From positions 71,063 through 120,994 of the forward strand of contig CALMVQ010000069.1 in the NCBI GenBank assembly GCA_937873135.1: DNA of 49,932 bases, in the 5' to 3' direction. Below are positions 42,925 to 49,932 of this stretch, piece after piece. The translations under genes were made by a program, and so were the position numbers. The stretch comes from an uncultured Scytonema sp. (GTDB taxonomy: Bacteria > Cyanobacteriota > Cyanobacteriia > Cyanobacteriales > Nostocaceae). The notes beneath the pieces are model-generated. The model was given only the letters and a program-made list of their open reading frames with translations, ran no database searches and was not told the origin of the DNA. Numbering within the stretch: the first letter of the stretch is position 1; each line of letters starts with the position of its first letter.

Positions 42925-43719
42925 ATGAAGTCGCAAACTCAGAAGAAAGATCGCGAGCCCATACAAACAACCGAGCAACAACAATCAGAAAAATTAGCAC
43001 AGCTGGGTGTTCAACTTTGGACATCACGCTTGGAACAGGGATTGTCATTGGACGAAATGGTTAGGCTAACCAAGATTCCCCGACGGCTTTTGCAGGCGAT
43101 CGAAGAAGGGGATTTAGATCAATTACCAGAACCAATATATGTTCAGGGTTTAATTCGCCAGTTTGCTGATGCATTAGGCTTTGATGGTGCGGAATTGTCC
43201 AGTACTTTTCCCATTGGTTTGCCCTACGTGAGCCTCAAACCTACATGGAATAGACCCATAGGGCAATTACGTCCTGTTCATCTTTACTTACTTTACATAT
43301 TTTTAATTATCTGCTCTGTCAATGGCTTGTCTCAATTCTTAAGTACTACTGCCACTTGGCAAGTAAACAATAGCAACAGTAAGCAATTACAAGCGAATAA
43401 AATTCAAAGCAATCAACAGTTACCAGCAACAACTTCTGCAAAAACAGAGATTAAAAGCAATGAGGATCGGCAAGCGGTGCAAATCGGTGTGACATTGAAA
43501 GAGAAGTCCTGGATTCGGGTCGTAGCTGATGGCAAAATCACTTATGAGGGAGAGTTACCAGAGGGAACTCATCGCATCTGGAAAGCCCAAGATCAACTAA
43601 CCGTGAGAGCCGGAAATGCTGGTGGTGTATTGGTAAGTGTCAACAAGGATCAAGCTAAGCAAATGGGAGAACCTGGAGCAGTCAAAGAACTTACAATAGC
43701 CGCGAATACTAAGTCTTAG
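42925..43719 (+). CDS. RodZ-like HTH and membrane protein with DUF4115 domain
   Basis: A 264-residue protein with the RodZ architecture. Cytosolic part: a Cro/CI-type helix-turn-helix (LGVQLWTSRLEQGLSLDEMV RLTKIPRRLLQAIEEGD) that in RodZ binds MreB. The motif PEPIYVQGLIRQFADALG is typical of RodZ. One membrane helix follows (HLYLLYIFLIICSVNGL), then a Gln/Asn/Thr-rich linker and the C-terminal periplasmic DUF4115 beta domain (VGVTLKEKSWIRVVADGKIT YEGELPEG). A role in cell shape is inferred; cyanobacterial members are poorly studied. aaggagag precedes the ATG at a slightly long distance. Confidence 0.82.
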   Translation: MKSQTQKKDREPIQTTEQQQSEKLAQLGVQLWTSRLEQGLSLDEMVRLTKIPRRLLQAIEEGDLDQLPEPIYVQGLIRQFADALGFDGAELSSTFPIGLPYVSLKPTWNRPIGQLRPVHLYLLYIFLIICSVNGLSQFLSTTATWQVNNSNSKQLQANKIQSNQQLPATTSAKTEIKSNEDRQAVQIGVTLKEKSWIRVVADGKITYEGELPEGTHRIWKAQDQLTVRAGNAGGVLVSVNKDQAKQMGEPGAVKELTIAANTKS

Positions 43720-43820
43720 GAACTGCGCTCTCATAAATAATTAAGGCTTTGAGTGAAGAGTAAGGAGTAAAAATTTTTACTCCTTACTCTGTTGCCTCCT
43801 AAGTCCTAACTTTTAAATCA

Positions 43821-45329
43821 TCACTTTTGTTGTGGCGCACGTCCGCAAAGCATAGTTAGGGATTTGAGGCGATCGCTTAATTCTCTAGCTAAAACATGCG
43901 TCTGATAGCGCCAATCCCAGTTCCCTTCTGCTTTACTGGGGAAATTCATTCGCGCCGAAGTGTCTAATCCCAAAATATCCTGCAAGGGGATAATGGCTTG
44001 ATTAGCGACAGAATTAAGAGCTAACCTAATGAAATCCCAATGGATACCTTCAGAACTGTAGCAGCCCAAAAAAAGCGACAAGTGTTGTTTTTCATGTTCT
44101 GACGCTTGATTGAACCAGCCTACAGTCGTATCGTTATCGTGAGTGCCAGTATAAACTATACTGTTACGCTCGTAATTAAAGGGTAGGAATGGATTACTAG
44201 CATCACCATCATAGGCAAACTGTAGAATTTTCATGCCGGGAAATTCATACTTATCTCGTAGAGCTACTACTTCTGGCGTAATATCTCCCAAATCCTCCGC
44301 CATTATGGGCAGCCTACCCAATTTGAGTTTGATTGCCTCAAATAACTCTTCTCCAGGGGCTTTAATCCATTCTCCATGAATGGCTGTTTGTTCCCCTCTT
44401 TTCACAGCCCAGTAAGATTCAAAACCTCGGAAGTGATCGATGCGGATGACATCTACATAATCCAACATTGCTTCAAAGCGTCCAATCCACCACTTAAAGT
44501 CTTGGTTCTGCGAAACTTCCCAGTTGTAAACAGGGTTACCCCATAATTGACCAGTAGTACTAAAGTAATCTGGTGGAACTCCTGCCATTAATGCCGCTTC
44601 TCCTGTCTGTTCATCCAGACAAAAGATATCAGGATTAGACCATACATCAGCACTGTCGTGAGCTACGTAGATCGGAATATCACCAATAATTTGAATACCA
44701 CTCATATTGGCGTAAGTCTTGACTTGCGACCATTGGCGGAAAAACTCAAATTGGATAAATTTGTGATAATCAATCTCGGTACTCAGTTCTTGCCGTGCGC
44801 GTTCTAATGCTTCTGGAGTGCGCTTGGCGAGATCTGGCTCCCATTTATGCCAGCTTGCTCCCTGATGAGCATCTTTCAATGCCATATATAAGGCAAAATC
44901 ATCCAGCCAGTAGGCTTTACTGTCACAAAAACCAGCAAACTCAGTTTTTTGTAAAGGCGAGGCAATATTTTTAAAGTTCTCGCCAGCTTTTTTGAGCAAG
45001 GGCATTTTGATTTGCACAACCTGGTCAAAATCTACTTTTGTCTCCGAAAATCCAGGTAAATGAGCAAAATCTTCTTCAGAAAGCAAACCCTGTTCCTGTA
45101 GCTTTTCTAGACTAATGAGCAAAGGGTTCCCCGCCATTGCTGAATATGAAGCATAGGGAGAATTACCGTAGCCAGTTGGCCCTAAGGGTAGAACTTGCCA
45201 ATATTGTTGGTAGCTTTCTCTCAAGAAATCAATGAAGCGATAGGCTTCCAAGCCTAAGTCCCCAATGCCAAATCGACTGGGAAAGGAGGTAGGGTGTAAC
45301 AAAATACCGCTCGATCTGGGAAAAGGCAT
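43821..45329 (-). CDS. malQ: 4-alpha-glucanotransferase (amylomaltase)
   Basis: MalQ moves glucan segments between maltooligosaccharides and serves glycogen breakdown. It is a GH77 enzyme of 502 residues. It has the start RSSGILLHPTSFPSRFGIGD, QVLPLGPTGYGNSPYASYSA, the catalytic nucleophile region VIRIDHFRGFESYW, the acid in IMAEDLGDITPEV and the transition-state Asp in YTGTHDNDTTVGWF. Complete and of normal length. It converges on the RodZ-like gene across a 100-bp spacer of gagtaaggagt-type repeats. Confidence 0.97.
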   Translation of the reverse strand: MPFPRSSGILLHPTSFPSRFGIGDLGLEAYRFIDFLRESYQQYWQVLPLGPTGYGNSPYASYSAMAGNPLLISLEKLQEQGLLSEEDFAHLPGFSETKVDFDQVVQIKMPLLKKAGENFKNIASPLQKTEFAGFCDSKAYWLDDFALYMALKDAHQGASWHKWEPDLAKRTPEALERARQELSTEIDYHKFIQFEFFRQWSQVKTYANMSGIQIIGDIPIYVAHDSADVWSNPDIFCLDEQTGEAALMAGVPPDYFSTTGQLWGNPVYNWEVSQNQDFKWWIGRFEAMLDYVDVIRIDHFRGFESYWAVKRGEQTAIHGEWIKAPGEELFEAIKLKLGRLPIMAEDLGDITPEVVALRDKYEFPGMKILQFAYDGDASNPFLPFNYERNSIVYTGTHDNDTTVGWFNQASEHEKQHLSLFLGCYSSEGIHWDFIRLALNSVANQAIIPLQDILGLDTSARMNFPSKAEGNWDWRYQTHVLARELSDRLKSLTMLCGRAPQQK

Positions 45330-45553
45330 AAAACAACCGAATAAATTATATGAGAAAGCGATTCCATCGAATTTATTATGGAACAGAAAGTCGATTTTAG
45401 ATTTGTGTTTTGAGATTTTAGATAGGAAGCAATTGTTAACATTTGAGTGTCAACTGTTACTCTGATCCCTGAGTCATTCAAAATCATGCCACATGCTTTA
45501 ACTTTGGTTCCCAAAGCACGGCATTGGCTCCAAAATGTGAAATCCCAAATTAC

Positions 45554-45985
45554 ATGAGTTATCGAAATCCTGTCCCAACTGTTGATATCATTATCGAATT
45601 GCGTGACCGTCCTCATCGACCAATAGTGTTAATTGAGCGGTATAATCCCCCTTTAGGTTGGGCTCTTCCTGGTGGTTTTGTGGATTACGGCGAAGCTGTG
45701 GAAGTGGCGGCGCGGCGCGAAGCTTTGGAAGAAACAGGTTTGCAAGTAACGTTGATTGAACAATTCCACGTCTATTCAGATCCGAATCGCGATCGCCGTC
45801 AGCATACAATCAGCATTGTGTTTTTGGCGACGGCAACAGGTGAACCACTAGCCGGGGATGATGCCAAAGGTATAGAAATTTTTGAGTCTTGGCGTGTGCC
45901 TGGAAATTTGTGTTTCGACCATGATAAGATTCTGCAGGACTACTGGCAGTATCGGCATTACGGAATACGTCCAAGGTTAGGTTGA
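45554..45985 (+). CDS. Nudix hydrolase, ADP-ribose pyrophosphatase-like
   Basis: A 143-residue Nudix enzyme with the box GGFVDYGEAVEVAARREALE followed by ETGL, complete in all catalytic glutamates. The preceding IVLIERYNPPLGWALPGG and the later FHVYSDPNRDRRQHTISIVF are typical of bacterial ADP-ribose pyrophosphatases, which recycle or detoxify ADP-ribose. The frame opens ten codons earlier at a TTG; ATG 45554 (MSYRNPVPTVDIII) is the natural start. It lies 65 bp upstream of ridA. Substrate is inferred. Confidence 0.88.
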   Translation: MSYRNPVPTVDIIIELRDRPHRPIVLIERYNPPLGWALPGGFVDYGEAVEVAARREALEETGLQVTLIEQFHVYSDPNRDRRQHTISIVFLATATGEPLAGDDAKGIEIFESWRVPGNLCFDHDKILQDYWQYRHYGIRPRLG

Positions 45986-46050
45986 TTGAACTGCGAAGAC
46001 ATTTCGTGTCTTGAAGAAGGCGATGAGCGCAAAGGACGCTAGAAAAGAAA

Positions 46051-46440
46051 ATGAGTAGAAGGGTTATTCATACTGAGAGGGCACCTGCACCCGTAGGACC
46101 TTACAATCAAGCGATCGCCGCCTCTGGTCAAATGATTTTTGTTGCTGGACAAATTCCTCTTGATCCTAGTATGGGTGTCATAGTTGGTGAAGGAAATGTG
46201 ACGAAGCAAACAGAACAGGTGATGGCGAATTTAGAAGCGATTCTGACAGCATCAGAGGCGACGTTTGACGATGTCGTGAAAACGACAGTGTTCTTAGTTG
46301 ATATGAATGATTTTGCGGCAATGAATGCAGTTTATGCCAAATTTTTTCGGGATGATACAGCTCCTGCACGCGCTTGTGTTCAAGTATCGCGTTTGCCTAA
46401 AGATGTTTTAGTGGAGATTGAGTGTATTGCGATGATCTAA
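46051..46440 (+). CDS. ridA: 2-iminobutanoate/2-iminopropanoate deaminase RidA
   Basis: RidA hydrolyses reactive enamines/imines released by PLP enzymes such as threonine dehydratase and protects other PLP enzymes from damage. The 129-residue protein has the family pattern: [51 protein letters not shown], and the catalytic arginine in [22 protein letters not shown] with the conserved Glu near the end. Forms a trimer. Start ATG 46051 with aagaaa in front. Confidence 0.96.
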   Translation: MSRRVIHTERAPAPVGPYNQAIAASGQMIFVAGQIPLDPSMGVIVGEGNVTKQTEQVMANLEAILTASEATFDDVVKTTVFLVDMNDFAAMNAVYAKFFRDDTAPARACVQVSRLPKDVLVEIECIAMI

Positions 46441-46516
46441 GCAATTTTTGTTGCTGGGTCGAAAAGAGTGAACAAATAACAATAATAGACTGCGGTTGAC
46501 TCTGTTATTTGGCTAC

Positions 46517-47059
46517 TCAACAATCTACTTCGTATATAAGTTTTCTTTTCAAAGAGTAAGACACTTGTAACAATCCAGATTTATAAGTCCTGACATCTTT
46601 TAACTCAAGGGAAGTCTCTAAACTTGGATCGTTCACAATAAGTGGAATGCCATTTCCGAGAATGATTGGGTGGATTGAGAGAATTAGTTCATCAACAAAG
46701 CCGTGTTTCATGAAAGAATGAATTGTCTTTCCTCCTCCAACTAACCAGATATCACGACCCCTTGATTGACGCAACGTACTGATAAACTCCGTCAAATGAG
46801 TCCCGACAAATGTGACGTTGCTGTCTGTTTTGTTGTCCAAAGTTTTTGAGAAAACAAAACTTTTTTTACCTTTGTATGGGTATTCTCCAAATCCTAAAAT
46901 TTGGTAATACGTCTTACTACCCATAAGTATTGTGTCAATTTGAGAAAAAAAGTCAGTATAACCGTAGTCAGCGTCGGTGAATAGCCAATCTACCTCTCCT
47001 GATGTCCTCGCAATGTATCCGTCAAGACTAGAAGCAATAAACAGCAGTATTTTTCGCAT
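46517..47059 (-). CDS. Dihydrofolate reductase-fold protein (RibD C-terminal type)
   Basis: A 180-residue reductase of the DHFR/RibD_C superfamily, using NADPH. It starts RKILLFIASSLDGYIARTSG, followed by SGEVDWLFTDADYGYTDFF, GSKTYYQILGFGEYPYKGK and DIWLVGGGKTIHSFMKHGFV, all typical of stand-alone 'dihydrofolate reductase family' proteins such as YyaP/YwjB. The frame opens 22 codons earlier, but ATG 47059 is right by homology. The substrate is unknown; these are not true folate enzymes. Convergent with ridA. Confidence 0.88.
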   Translation of the reverse strand: MRKILLFIASSLDGYIARTSGEVDWLFTDADYGYTDFFSQIDTILMGSKTYYQILGFGEYPYKGKKSFVFSKTLDNKTDSNVTFVGTHLTEFISTLRQSRGRDIWLVGGGKTIHSFMKHGFVDELILSIHPIILGNGIPLIVNDPSLETSLELKDVRTYKSGLLQVSYSLKRKLIYEVDC

Positions 47060-47897
47060 TGTTCGGTAAGTGGGCGTGAATAAACGCAACTTTAGACAGA
47101 GGATTCTGTCCGGAGAGCCTTGCACTGAAGCATGGTTATTCGGTAGTTGTTAGTGGGCGAATGAGCATGTCAATATTGGTTTACATATTTTGGTCTTTTT
47201 TGCGCCAAGCTACCTAAGCACTTATCAAGTAGGAATGCTTTGACCTAATTATGGCTGATTAAGAAACGTGCTGTCGTTGTAAAAAATGCTTATTTTGTAA
47301 GTAAGTTAGCGTGAATAAACACAACTTTACATGAGGACGAAATTTCAACTTATGTGCAAACCCACACACATTACGCTTCCCCCCTGCATCATGTAGCAAA
47401 AATCACTTTTATCTTGTTCAAGTATTTTCTCACAAAATGGCGACTATATGCGCCCATTCCTTCTCTGTATGTGAGGATAGCGCTGAACGCCGCCGTCAAA
47501 AGTTACTAGTCAAAAGTCAAAAGTGTTGTTTTTGACTTTTGACTTTTGACGCTCGGACGCGAAATCCCACTCCATGCACGGAGTGGGATGAGCTTAAAAA
47601 TGATTTAGGATTGCTATAGAATTGAAAGGAAGACACCATCGCGGGATTGATGATGCCCAGAATATTGCAGCTATATACTGCTCTATTAATACTAAAAAGT
47701 TAAGTTACAGCAATTAGCGTAAATTAACCACGTCTTTTTTGTCTCAAGCAAAGGCGAGGCAGCGCGTTGCTCTGGTCAAGACAGTTGTAGCAACTGCCGT
47801 CGCTTTGAACACATTCATTGTGGTTTAAACAACTGAAAACTGCTGTAAACAACTTTTAAACTTCTCTACCTCAAACCTGTTTTTCAGAAGATTTTAA
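47060..47897. other. Long repeat-rich spacer
   Basis: No gene is supported in these 838 bp. Features seen: a 21-bp near-identical pair, gcgtgaataaacgcaacttta (47074-47094) and gcgtgaataaacacaacttta (47309-47329); iterated tcaaaag units forming a perfect 14-bp hairpin (47509-47522 with 47530-47543); a perfect 10-bp hairpin, atcccactcc (47564-47573) with ggagtgggat (47580-47589). The last resembles the right end of IS200/IS605-type elements. Confidence 0.5.
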
Positions 47898-49247
47898 ATG
47901 AAAGATCGAATACAGTTACCCAATCCTCTCAAAATCCCTACTGTACAGCAAAGGATAGAGTGGATAATTAACCCTACAGGATTCATGGAAAAAGCTGTCC
48001 TTGAGTATCCTGACTTGTTCAGTACTAGTACCCTGGTAAGTGTAAATCACCCTCAGGCAATTCAGAAGATTTTAACCAACGATCGCAAGATGTTTGTCGC
48101 TTCTAATGAAACAAACACAATTTTGCAACCTTTGCTCGGGGATTATTCTGTGATTATGGTGCAGGGCGATCACCACAAACAGCAGCGACAACTCTTAATG
48201 CCTCCTTTTCATAAAGAACGGATGCCAGCCTACAGTCAACTCATCTGTAATTTAACGGAGAAAGTTTTTAGTCAATTACCGCAAAATCAACCATTCCAAG
48301 CACGTAATGTATTACAGGAAATCTCTCTTCAAGTCATCTTAGAGGTTGTCTTTGGTTTATGTGAGGGAGAAAGATACGAAAAACTCAAGCGCCTATTAAC
48401 TTTAATTACAAACCTATTTAAATCTCTCCTCTCATCTAGTATACTCCTTCTCCCTTTTCTACAGCACGATTTAGGATCTTGGAGTCCTTGGGGAAAGTTT
48501 GTGCGTCAAAGACAGCAAATTGATAAATTGCTTTATGCAGAAATTGCCGAACGTCGCCAGCAATATGATCCAGATCGAATTGACATTCTGTCACTTCTAA
48601 TGGCGGCAAAAGACGAACAGGATAAACCGCTGAGCGATCACGAATTGCGCGATGAATTGATGACAATGCTAATAGCTGGGCATGAAACCACAACATCCGC
48701 AATGGCTTGGGGATTGTATTGGATTTACTATGTGCCTCAAGTTCGTGAAAAACTGCTTCAAGAATTGGATTCGCTGGGAGAATCTCCCAATCCCATGACT
48801 ATTGCTCGGTTGCCGTATCTAACGGCTGTCTGTAATGAAACTTTGCGGATTTGCCCTGTAGCCATGGTGACAATTCCTAGAGTAGCACAAGAAAGAGTTG
48901 AACTTTTAGGACATCACTTAGAGCCAGGTACACCAGTTGTGGGCTGCATTTATCTCCTGCATCAACGTGAGGATTTATACCCACAGCCTAAGCAGTTTAA
49001 ACCAGAACGTTTTCTGGAACGCCAATTTTCTCCCTATGAATTCATGCCCTTTGGTGGTGGTGTTCGTCGCTGTGTTGGTGAAGCTTTGGCGCAGTTGGAA
49101 ATGAAGCTAGTCTTGGCAACTATCCTCTCACGCTATCAACTTGCGCTCTTCGATAATCGACCAGAAAAACCTTGTCGTCGTGGTTTCACTATTGCACCTG
49201 CTTACGGAGTTAAGATGGTAATGACAGGACAACGTATATGTCACTAG
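47898..49247 (+). CDS. Cytochrome P450, CYP110-like
   Basis: A 449-residue haem monooxygenase. Seen: the I-helix oxygen motif MLIAGHETTTSAMAWGLYW, the K-helix E-x-x-R in CNETLRICP, and the haem-binding loop FMPFGGGVRRCVGEALAQLE with the cysteine ligand. The N-terminus MKDRIQLPNPLKIPTVQQRI resembles CYP110 proteins, a group found in Nostocales and linked to fatty acid and terpene oxidation. No membrane anchor. The stop TAG (49245-49247) lies inside the terminal repeat CTAGTAC of a MITE-like element, so the natural C-terminus may have been altered by a few residues. Neighbour: a broken sterol-reductase homologue. Confidence 0.92.
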   Translation: MKDRIQLPNPLKIPTVQQRIEWIINPTGFMEKAVLEYPDLFSTSTLVSVNHPQAIQKILTNDRKMFVASNETNTILQPLLGDYSVIMVQGDHHKQQRQLLMPPFHKERMPAYSQLICNLTEKVFSQLPQNQPFQARNVLQEISLQVILEVVFGLCEGERYEKLKRLLTLITNLFKSLLSSSILLLPFLQHDLGSWSPWGKFVRQRQQIDKLLYAEIAERRQQYDPDRIDILSLLMAAKDEQDKPLSDHELRDELMTMLIAGHETTTSAMAWGLYWIYYVPQVREKLLQELDSLGESPNPMTIARLPYLTAVCNETLRICPVAMVTIPRVAQERVELLGHHLEPGTPVVGCIYLLHQREDLYPQPKQFKPERFLERQFSPYEFMPFGGGVRRCVGEALAQLEMKLVLATILSRYQLALFDNRPEKPCRRGFTIAPAYGVKMVMTGQRICH

Positions 49248-49354
49248 TACAACAAGGCAAAAGTAAAAAGTAAAAAGTAAAAAGAAAGAACGCTTATGTT
49301 GTCAGCTTTTTACCTATTTCAAATGGGTGGCTTATTTGCGCCGCGCTGTACTAG
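49244..49354 (+). mobile_element. MITE-like repeat, copy B (111 bp)
   Basis: The element starts CTAGTAC (49244-49250) and ends GTACTAG (49348-49354), with the core aaatgggtggcttatttgcgc shared with copy A at 11461. Between the ends is a short-period run, four copies of about gtaaaaa (49258-49285). It contains no gene and overlaps the P450 stop codon. Confidence 0.75.
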
Positions 49355-49440
49355 GTGAGTGGAGAATTGTTACCGCAACTAACATAACCATTAACAATCA
49401 ACAACCAACCATTAAGCATTCTGTTGTTGCATTTCAAAAC

Positions 49441-49881
49441 ATGAATGACATCTTACACTCGAATAGCCTCATTAACTTGCTACAGGCAACGCTAATGTTT
49501 GTCGGCTTTGTAGGAGCCATGTTCATCGGCACTCGGTTTCTGCCTGGAAAGCTACTTGAAGGCTTTGACCAACCAGATGGGACGCACAAAATTTACAAGC
49601 TCAATGGGCTAGTGCTGTTTACAGCAACTACCTTTGCTGTAGCTATGGGCACTCTAATGTTCCATCTATCCTTAGTGCCCCTTTACACCCACTTCTGGTC
49701 TCTGTTGATCGCTGCCAACTTATTCGCCTTTGTCTTTTGCGGTATTCTCTACATGACTGGACGACAAAGACAGACAAATGCTAAAGAACGTTTATTCTTA
49801 AGTGAAATCCTTAGCGATTTATGGTTTGGCATCGAGCTAAACCCAACTTGGCTGGGCGTCGATCTAAAAATGTTCGCCTAA
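49441..49881 (+). pseudogene. Truncated ERG4/ERG24-type sterol reductase homologue
   Basis: A 146-residue frame from ATG 49441 (MNDILHSNSLINLLQATLM). It has the family look of Delta14/Delta24 sterol reductases: hydrophobic helices, the G-x-H-K-I-Y-K-L-N-G-L motif before TM3, and LSDLWFGIELNPTWLGVDLK, equivalent to the conserved 'D-F-F-x-G-x-E-L-N-P-R' segment. Full-length members have about 400 residues; here a stop comes directly after DLKMFA. The sequence after GCCTA becomes AT-rich and non-coding, so the gene looks interrupted, possibly by an insertion. A frame extending upstream to 49327 is MITE-derived and was not used. Confidence 0.7.
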
Positions 49882-49932
49882 GTACTTACACAAAAATATT
49901 TATACATTTCGTGAAATAATTGTCCTAGGAAA

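Noticed and set aside
47507-47592. Repeated units in the 47-kb spacer considered as a CRISPR array
   Set aside because: The units are 7 bp long and back to back, without unique spacers, and no cas gene is in the window.
49259-49285. gtaaaaa tandem run considered as a CRISPR or regulatory array
   Set aside because: It is a short-period simple repeat inside MITE copy B, with no spacers.

Overview
The window comes from a filamentous, probably heterocyst-forming cyanobacterium. The evidence is: photosystem I genes (psaF-psaJ, psaL), a phycobiliprotein lyase of the CpcS/CpeS type, a Tic22-like protein, cyanophycin genes (cphB-cphA), an adjacent pair of A-type flavodiiron proteins (flv3-flv1, the order known for the heterocyst pair of Anabaena), and many HIP1 octamers (GCGATCGC), e.g. 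around 515, 590, 967 and 16350. Spacers are AT-rich and full of short hairpin repeats, as in large Nostocales genomes. Genus cannot be fixed from this window.

Layout. 1-4250: prmC, a Tic22 homologue, tRNA-Pro(UGG), a coding-looking relic (2787-3002), a Ycf52-like acetyltransferase and a GC-rich repeat block. 4277-10450: ACT-domain protein, alpha/beta hydrolase convergent with tsaD, then psaF-psaJ, psaL, gmk and a DUF370/RemA-like gene. 10926-12525: CpcS-type lyase, a MITE-like repeat, a 47-residue membrane microprotein on the minus strand, and a translationally coupled pair ending in a retropepsin-like protease. 12883-19679: flv3-flv1, coaX, a second hydrolase, a Nudix protein and a very basic 55-residue protein. 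20332-29795: argH, two unrecognised membrane proteins, larB and three tandem paralogous family-5 substrate-binding lipoproteins, all on the minus strand. 29957-32377: trmD-ispF followed by a two-gene cassette of a PD-(D/E)xK-like protein and a frameshifted PIN protein. 33114-37176: cphB-cphA and tatA. 37466-46440: membrane Ser/Thr kinase, cbiT, cdsA, DUF2993 protein, an RluB-type synthase, RodZ-like protein, malQ, Nudix protein and ridA. 46517-49932: RibD/DHFR-like reductase, a long repeat-rich spacer, a CYP110-like P450 and the N-terminal part of an ERG4/ERG24-type sterol reductase homologue that stops abruptly.

Most genes are single-copy housekeeping or photosynthesis genes. The accessory parts are the PD-(D/E)xK/PIN cassette, the protease pair at 11888-12525, the SBP triplet upstream of larB, the P450/sterol-reductase remnant, and a family of three ~110-bp MITE-like repeats with CTAGTAC/GTACTAG ends (11461, 23286, 49244). 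No CRISPR array, rRNA or complete transposase was found.
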